In this document: piece by piece, positions 57,945 through 64,000 of the stretch | How positions within the stretch are numbered: the stretch's first letter is position 1 | How the letters are laid out: every line of letters starts with the position of its first letter | NCBI GenBank assembly: GCA_028751875.1 | Contig: CM054145.1 | Coordinates: 2,881,064 to 2,945,063 of the forward strand | Direction: 5' to 3' | Source of the DNA: Rapana venosa | Lineage: Eukaryota > Mollusca > Gastropoda > Neogastropoda > Muricidae | DNA: 64,000 nucleotides | Notes under the pieces: model-generated | The model's database searches: none | What the model saw: the letters and a program-made list of their open reading frames with translations, nothing else | What the model was told of the DNA's origin: nothing | Translations under genes and position numbers: made by a program

Positions 57945-58775
57945 GCTAGGTATGTTGATGTTCCTGCAAAACACGGACATGAATTACAGGATTTTTATTG
58001 TGCATATTTGATCTTCTGCATACACAGAAATCAAAGTCAGAATAGCCATGGCAACATCTTCCATGACAAAACTCACCACCATATGGAAAAGTAAAGAGAT
58101 CAGTTTCCCAATCAAACTAAAGCTCTACAAAGCCCTAATTCAGTCGATCCTGCTGTACGGAAGTGAAACCTGGACATTGACTGCTGAAACAGCAAAGCGA
58201 ATCCAGTCATTCGAAACAAAATGTCAGAGAAAACTACTGGGCATATCCTGGAGAGAACGAAAGACCAATGAATTTGTCAAGAGTCAAATAACACGGCTGG
58301 CAGGTCCACAGGAACCCCTTCTCACCATCGTCAAGAAGAAAAAGCTGACATGGTTCGGCCACGTCACCCGCCACAACACTCTGCCCAAAACAGTACTGCA
58401 GGGAACACTCGAAGGTGGCAGAAGGAGGGGAAGACAGAACAAGTCATGGATGGACAACATCAGAGAATGGACCAGGATGAATGACTCGGCACTACTGCGC
58501 AGAGCCGAGGACCGAGATGGATGGAGGAGGCTTACCACGGCATCGTCTTTCATGTCTCCCCCACGACCGCCAAGGTCACGGGTCTGATGATGATGATGAT
58601 GATACATATATGTATATAACACAAAGGGAATCGGGGCCCTCACAGGTCTGCACCTGAAGTTGATCTGGGAGATTAAAACCAGACGCTGCCGAGTTTTGAA
58701 CCTGTGAATTCACGGACCCAAGGGATTGAAGTGGAATGGTCCTAATGACTGAACCACTCAGCTATAGCATATTGT
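57945..58775 (-). mobile_element. SINE-2 split by LINE copy C
   Basis: 57945-58026 holds gtatgttgatgttcctgc and gatcttctgcatacac; 58611-58775 resumes with ggtctgcacctgaagttgat and ends aaccactcagctatagca. The 584-bp LINE lies between the two halves. Confidence 0.78.
58027..58610 (+). pseudogene. 5'-truncated LINE, copy C, nested in a SINE
   Basis: Nearly identical to 16044-16612 of copy B but with an unbroken frame to the stop (179 codons from 58048): WKSKEISFPIKLKLYKALIQ, SETWTLTAETAKRIQSFE, FGHVTRHNTLPKTVLQGTLE, GGRRRGRQNKSWMDN. It ends CACGGGTCTGATGATG. SINE-2 sequence flanks both sides (57945-58026 and 58611-58775), so the insertion is younger than that SINE. Confidence 0.85.
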
Positions 58776-59699
58776 ATGAGGCTGAGTTTTGACTTGATTC
58801 TGTCAGCTTGAACACACTAAATTTGGTCTGTACATATCATAATCCATTTGCTTTGATTTGTTGCTTTAGAAGATTCAGCGCTATATAAATTCCATACATT
58901 ATTATTATTATATCACAGCCTTATATGCAGACCTACCCTCTGAAGTCAAGAGTATGGGCTGCTAATATGGTGAGATATTTGAAAACAGTCATGAACACAC
59001 ACTAAACCTCTTCCTGGTGTGTACACAGTGATTCCAAAATGTGAGGAATGAGACAAGAGTGCAAAGTCTGGGTGATCCCTGGAGTGTAAAGCTAGCGAAG
59101 GATGGCTAAACAAATTAGTGACTCTAAGAGAACAGTGCTGTTGCAAGACATCCGACTACTGATCAATATACATCCCCTTCCCTTCCTTAACCAAACAAAT
59201 TCTCACCAACAACTCTAAGAAAGAATGATTCCAAAATACTTGTAAATATGAAGGTATGTGCAATGGGTAACAAAGTGTGCAACCATCTAAAAGAGGAACA
59301 GTATTGTGTGTGGAAATGTGTTCATGTATTTTAAATGTACATATGTATTTACATATAATGTAACAATTTATTTTATTCTTTTACATCAAGGATAATGGAA
59401 TAAGCACTTATGTGCTTTTTTACATACAGTCCCCATGTGTATGCAGTTTTGTAACAATAAATTATCTAGAGAAGCAACTGCACCTGTGTATGTCATGTGT
59501 TCTTCTTCAATTTAACGTCTTTCCACCAAAGTGATATTACTCTATTAGATAAGGTGTGTGTGTGTGTGTGTATGTGCACATGCTTCCATGTATGTGTGCG
59601 CATGCTTGTGTGTGCATACGTGTACAACTGTTGTTCTGTGGATTTGTATACTGTACATGTATGTACATATTTTATAATGAACATATAAAGATTGATAAT

Positions 59700-60292
59700 A
59701 AAACAATACATTTCAAAACATGGGTGAGCAAAGGTGTGTATCATGTTGCCGATCTTGTTAATCAGAACAGTTCTTTCCTTACATATGACAAACTTACAAT
59801 GAAGTACAATGTCAAAATTAATTTCATGGCTTCTGCAGGGGTTGTCACAGCAATAAAAAAAAGTTCATAGGTACAACAAGTGTTGATACAAGTAATAGCA
59901 GCCCCAAAGAAAGCCAAAATGAATATAAAGAAAGGGGCAACAGTTTATTACGACACACTTGTTATGGACAGTAATCAGCCTAAGTGCTGTGAGAAATGGA
60001 ATAGTGAAATGTTATATTCTTAAACAACAATTGCGCTAATGTACAAGATTTGTCTCTGTCAAGAGAGTTAATAAGCTCACAAACAGATGATACACTTGAT
60101 TATATCATAGTTACAGTAAATTTTTTTCTCTATAAATGCAAAGTTGACAATAGGTATCCTGTGTTTACTGATTTCAGAAAGTTTCTTAAACTTAAATATA
60201 GAAACGAGGAATACATAGCAAAAACAAATATGAAATATATTTATTTTGAATCTAAATGGCTTTATAACAAATCACTGATTGACGATTTCTAA
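59700..60292 (+). pseudogene. 3' end of a Tx1/L1-like LINE with internal deletion
   Basis: HFKTWVSKGVYHVADLVNQN then FLTYDKLTMKYNVKINFMAS and AGVVTAIKKSS match the conserved stretch after the reverse transcriptase in Tx1-type LINEs. The C-terminal FFLYKCKVDNRYPVF and LKLKYRNEEYIAKTN follow at 60110-60230. The cysteine-rich part normally between them is missing, so it is a deleted, 5'-truncated relic. Confidence 0.7.
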
Positions 60293-60299
60293 ACAAGAT

Positions 60300-61420
60300 T
60301 CAAGATTTTATTTCAAGAAAAAAACCCAAGGGAGTACATGAAATTTAACAAAACCACAACTTGCGGATGTGGGCGTGTAAAAAATACTCACAACACAAAT
60401 TTGCTCCAAAATGAAGAGCACAAATTATGGACATGAAAAGTGAAAGAGCATTTACAATACAGGAAAGGTATGATAAATCAACATGTTTGGATACATGTAT
60501 CAACAATTAATTTCACTCTGTACTGCCAAGCCTAAAATACATGACGTAACTTTGCTTTGCATTTTAAAATCAGCCTTTCTTTTTTGTCTGGTACACTTTA
60601 ATGATGTTACCGCAATAGGGGATAGAAGTCTCATTGTTCTTACAGGTACTGCCAGGAATGTGCGCTTTTGTGGTCGGTTAAAAAAAAAGGGAGAATGTGT
60701 GTGGTGTGTGTGTGAGAAAGAAAGAAGCTATGAACTCAATTACTATGTTTGGCCGCATCATGTTTCAACTTTTTTGTTATTTTGCCGTGTGTAGTTACAT
60801 TTCTTAAAGGCATATATTACTTGTGTGAGAGTGTGTGGGTGAGAGAGAAAGAGACAGAGAGTGTGCCTTCGCGCGTACGTGAACAGATATACACAGTTTA
60901 TATAATAGATGTTTTGTATGTTTAGTTGCATTACCTTATGTTCTAAAATATTATTTTGTTTATATTGTATTAAAAATGAAAAAAAAGTTTTAAAAACCCA
61001 ACCTCTCACTTTAAACCTGCACACACTTTTTGATGATTTGGTTATAAATGAAATATTGAACATTTTCAGACATCTGGAATTCTACTAATATAATTAAAAA
61101 CAAGAAGTTTTGTTGACCTGATTTATTTAGACTGCAGACTTTTAATTAGGGAGTCTATAGAAAAAGGTGGTGGCTTATAATAATAATATTAATTATGTAA
61201 TATCCTGGACATGTGAACCCCCCCCCCAAAAAAAAAACCAAAAAAAATCAATCACCTTCTTTCCTCAACAATTTCTACAGAACAGTTCTAGTAGAAGATT
61301 GGTTAAAATCTTGTCATGTGGCCTTACCTGTGCCAAAATCTTTGCTATAGACTGAAGTTCAAAGATCTTATATGGACTGATTTTACTGTTTGTGTTTGAT
61401 GGTTTGGCACACCTTCCATC
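60300..61420. other. No gene seen
   Basis: Strongly AT-rich; small GA and GT stretches near 60830-60870. Confidence 0.45.
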
Positions 61421-61809
61421 CATTCCAATCCTCCTGTGTTATGTATAGCCCCACTGACTGCAGAGGTCAGATTTTAAAAGACGCATACAATGACCGCAAA
61501 GCAGCACAACACATTATGACCACAAAGCAGCACAACACATTTTCAACATTGGGGAGTCTTTTGGCACGCCCATGGCCACACTGCTAGTTGTAGAACAAGA
61601 AGAAAGCACTGCAAAACAAGAACCGAACTGAAAAACACACAAGTAGTAGAAGATTAAGAGCTGCAAAGCAAACTGAACTGAAAACACAAAAGTAAAACAT
61701 CTATTCAGCTCAGTCACTGTATGCACATTTTATAAACAGTACAGAATTGTTTTGGTTTGTCGCAGTTTCTGCTCACCACAAAATATGCCAGATTTATATT
61801 GTAACAGAA

Positions 61810-62080
61810 TCCAGTAAAATCTTGTTTATAGCCCCACCGACCAGAGGCCATCCATAGCTGGGCTGTCACCTTGAATTTTTAAAAATCTGAAATTAAAACT
61901 GTGCAACTATACAGATAAAAACAGGGCATAAAACAAACTCTTCTGTTGTTCCATGTAGCAACACTCTGGCCAACAATAAGGCATTAAGGGTCAACCCAGG
62001 ATGGTCAACACGTTGTAGGAGAAACCATCAACAATAAAATGACATAAAACCAAAACCAATTTCCTTAAAACAACCTTGTT
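61810..62080. mobile_element. Relative of the 6884 element
   Basis: gtttatagccccaccgacca, agctgggctgtcaccttg, then aaaactgtgcaactatacag and ggttaacacg-like sequence as at 50190-50450. A shorter arm copy lies at 61425-61475. Confidence 0.55.
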
Positions 62081-62089
62081 CTTAAAAAC

Positions 62090-62800
62090 CAACTATGACA
62101 TCTTCACTCATATCAGACAGAAAATGCCTGATTTGTTGTCTGGTGAAACATAACAAAAAAAGGACACATGAAAAACAAATTGTGAAATAAACTTCAGCAT
62201 ACTTCTATTTTAATATAAATAATAGTTAAAAGGCACACATAAAACTATTATGAAAAGGTGACAGGAAACTGATGGACATTGTCATTAGTAAAATGGACTA
62301 TAGTATAGTATATTACTATATTATATAACTACAAAACTGATTACACACACCACAAATTGCAAAACCATTCAGCTTTATATTTCTTGGTAGGGGGTTTAAG
62401 GCTTTAACCGAGCAATAGCCGATTTCTTTTTGAAAAAAATCTATAATACTGGGGTTGGGGAGGGAGGGGGTGTTCTGTGCAGACAATTCTTCTGTTGCAC
62501 AACTCCAGGCTTTTATCAGTTTTGCAGGGTAGCCTATGGCCAGTAGGCCTATGGGGCTTTGCAGCCAGATCGAGTTTGCTGATATCGGCATAACAAAATC
62601 TGTCAAGAAAAAAGGGCAGACTTGCTTCGATTCAAAGATGCTTAGCAGGTTGCCGGATGTGCAATGAATGAACTTATGCAGACGTTAACAGTGAACAGAA
62701 AGGCAAGTTTCACTGTTTCAGATAACGGAGCAAGCGGGCATTACTTGTAATGTTCTAGCAGATCCACACTGAGACAAAGAATAAGATTTAATGAAATCGA
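62090..62800 (-). other. Possible intron of the minus-strand gene starting at 62909
   Basis: AT-rich. A minus frame at 62316-62606 has no recognised homology and no clear splice sites. Confidence 0.35.
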
Positions 62801-62815
62801 AACACACGTACTTAC

Positions 62816-62909
62816 AGGGGTAAACATTGAAGATGTCATAAAGGTGAACGAAGCGCGCAACATAACACTGCGGCAAAGGACTTCGTTTTATGTTAGTATT
62901 AGCCGCCAT
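62816..62909 (-). CDS. Candidate first coding exon of an unidentified minus-strand gene
   Basis: On the minus strand, ATGGCGGC starts 31 codons (MAANTNIKRSPLPQCYVARF and on to NVYP) and reaches a strong donor CCCT|gtaagt. The start overlaps a YY1-like CAAATGGCGGC element, typical of TSS-proximal housekeeping starts. CCAAT and ETS motifs lie just upstream. I do not recognise the product. Later exons would lie to the left; none was found with confidence. Confidence 0.55.
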
Positions 62910-63026
62910 TTGTAAACAAATGTAAACGCGGTTGTGATTGGCGGCATTAAAGCACCGGAAGTCATCGTCTATTTTGGTTTTCTTGTGACTTTCGATTTCT
63001 AGCTGGTATAACTATTTCAAAAGTGC
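62910..63026. promoter_or_regulatory. Candidate bidirectional promoter
   Basis: Contains ATTGG at 62937-62941 (reverse CCAAT box) and CCGGAAGT at 62955-62962 (ETS). The minus-strand start ATGGCGGC flanks it on the left. On the right, a plus-strand donor AAGTGC|gtaagt at 63026/63027 could end a non-coding first exon of a divergent gene leaving the window. Function is inferred. Confidence 0.45.
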
Positions 63027-63029
63027 GTA

Positions 63030-64000
63030 AGTTTAATTTTTTAGCTTATTTATATATACAGGATATAATTTAGAAATAAGCTGTTTTAAATTAAAACTTT
63101 TAGTACCGTTTTCTATAGCGTTTCTAACTGGCTCTGTGTGTGTGTCACTCTTCAAGTCTGTGTGCCTAATCACATGAATAACTCATGTGCACGTGTACAT
63201 TGCTTTTCATTCATTTGTTTGATGTTTGCCCTCTTGTCATTTGTCTCTGCTGTGTTTGGTACTTAGTATGATATATATTTGCTTGCATCTTTGCACATTC
63301 ATAATTAGTTTACTTGGTAATTTCCTGTGTATGTGTGTGCTGTGTGTGGGTATGTATGTATGTATGCAAGTGTGTGTAATTGTGTGTGTTCCCTGCTGTA
63401 TCTGTCTGTGTGATTGTCATTTTGGAAAATATGTGTGTGCTTTCTCTTGAAATTAAAAAAAATAAATTCTTGTGAGATCTTAATTCTCATTTTTTGTTTT
63501 TTTAAGAAATTTGAGTGATTAGGGTGGAGATATTTTAAGTTTAAAAAAACCAACAAAGCAAAAACACAACATAAAATGAGAAAATTAAAAATTCCTTAAA
63601 ATCATCCCTATTCTTAATACCTAACTATATATTCACTTATATCTATCTATCAGTGACAAACACCTGAATATGTTGTTCATGTGTATTTGATGGGCTGATT
63701 TGAGTACATAATAATTTGAAAAAAGAGAAGAGAGTGAGACAGGCTAAAGAGAGAGAGAACTGCAAATGAAAGTTTTAGAACTATCCAGGATCTTATGCAC
63801 ATACTCTACACTTGTAAAACACACAGTCAGTCATTCATAAATGAAACTCCGAACAAAGACCTTGGTCAAGTTTTTGTTTTATTTGCAGTTTTCTGAAAAA
63901 AATGATTTTTTTCACATATTTGCATGACTTTTCACAAAGTTTTGACAATGTTAAGTCATTCTGAAGTTTCCTTTCCATTTTGTTTTATAAGTCATTCTGA
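63030..64000. other. AT-rich DNA right of the bidirectional promoter
   Basis: GT-rich around 63330-63400, otherwise A/T-rich; no exon recognised. Could be the first intron of a plus-strand gene. Confidence 0.35.

Noticed and set aside
63226..63450. 74-residue Cys-rich plus-strand frame
   Set aside because: GT-rich low-complexity DNA; no splice sites or homology.

Overview
The window is eukaryotic, most likely from a gastropod mollusc. Split exons have GT-AG (and one GC-AG) junctions, and there are dense CA/GT, GA/CT, poly-C/G and AT microsatellites. Several tRNA-derived SINE families and decayed non-LTR retrotransposons are interspersed throughout. There are no bacterial operons, ribosome binding sites or CRISPR arrays, and nearly every long open frame comes from a microsatellite or a transposon. 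The organism assignment is inference from repeat style and from the one recognisable gene.

The one gene I can reconstruct runs on the + strand from 35765 to 56868. Fourteen exons keep a consistent reading phase and sum to 1746 nt (581 codons plus stop). The C-terminal half matches the C11orf65/MFI family, reported as a mitochondrial fission factor interactor that restrains fission. Here it carries a long N-terminal extension with additional IQ-type motifs. Two of its splice sites have local duplicates (a second donor after exon 3, a second acceptor before exon 11), and intron 4 appears to use a GC donor.

Region by region. 1-6000: compound microsatellites, including a GT satellite with a repeated non-GT spacer. 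6000-9000: SINEs, a 190-bp inverted-repeat element and a 56-bp hairpin insertion with direct repeats. 9000-12700: a decayed reverse transcriptase on the minus strand and related tails. 13000-16650: poly-C, a roughly 90-bp-monomer satellite, and a plus-strand reverse transcriptase. 17060-17775: degenerate minisatellite. 18000-28200: microsatellites, nested SINEs and a degenerate ACAAT-type tract. 28300-32200: a possible minus-strand gene (one candidate exon, one candidate promoter). 32700-34700: RNase H fragment and SINEs. 35300-57000: the MFI-like gene with repeat-filled introns. 57900-60300: a LINE nested in a SINE, and a Tx1-like LINE tail. 62800-63030: a candidate bidirectional promoter with a minus-strand first coding exon.

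I see no new defence or metabolic system. The most interesting items are the duplicated splice sites, a SINE whose head combines a tRNA A-box with a 5S-rRNA-like block, modular SINEs with interchangeable 3' tails, and a tiny hairpin element with apparent target-site duplications.
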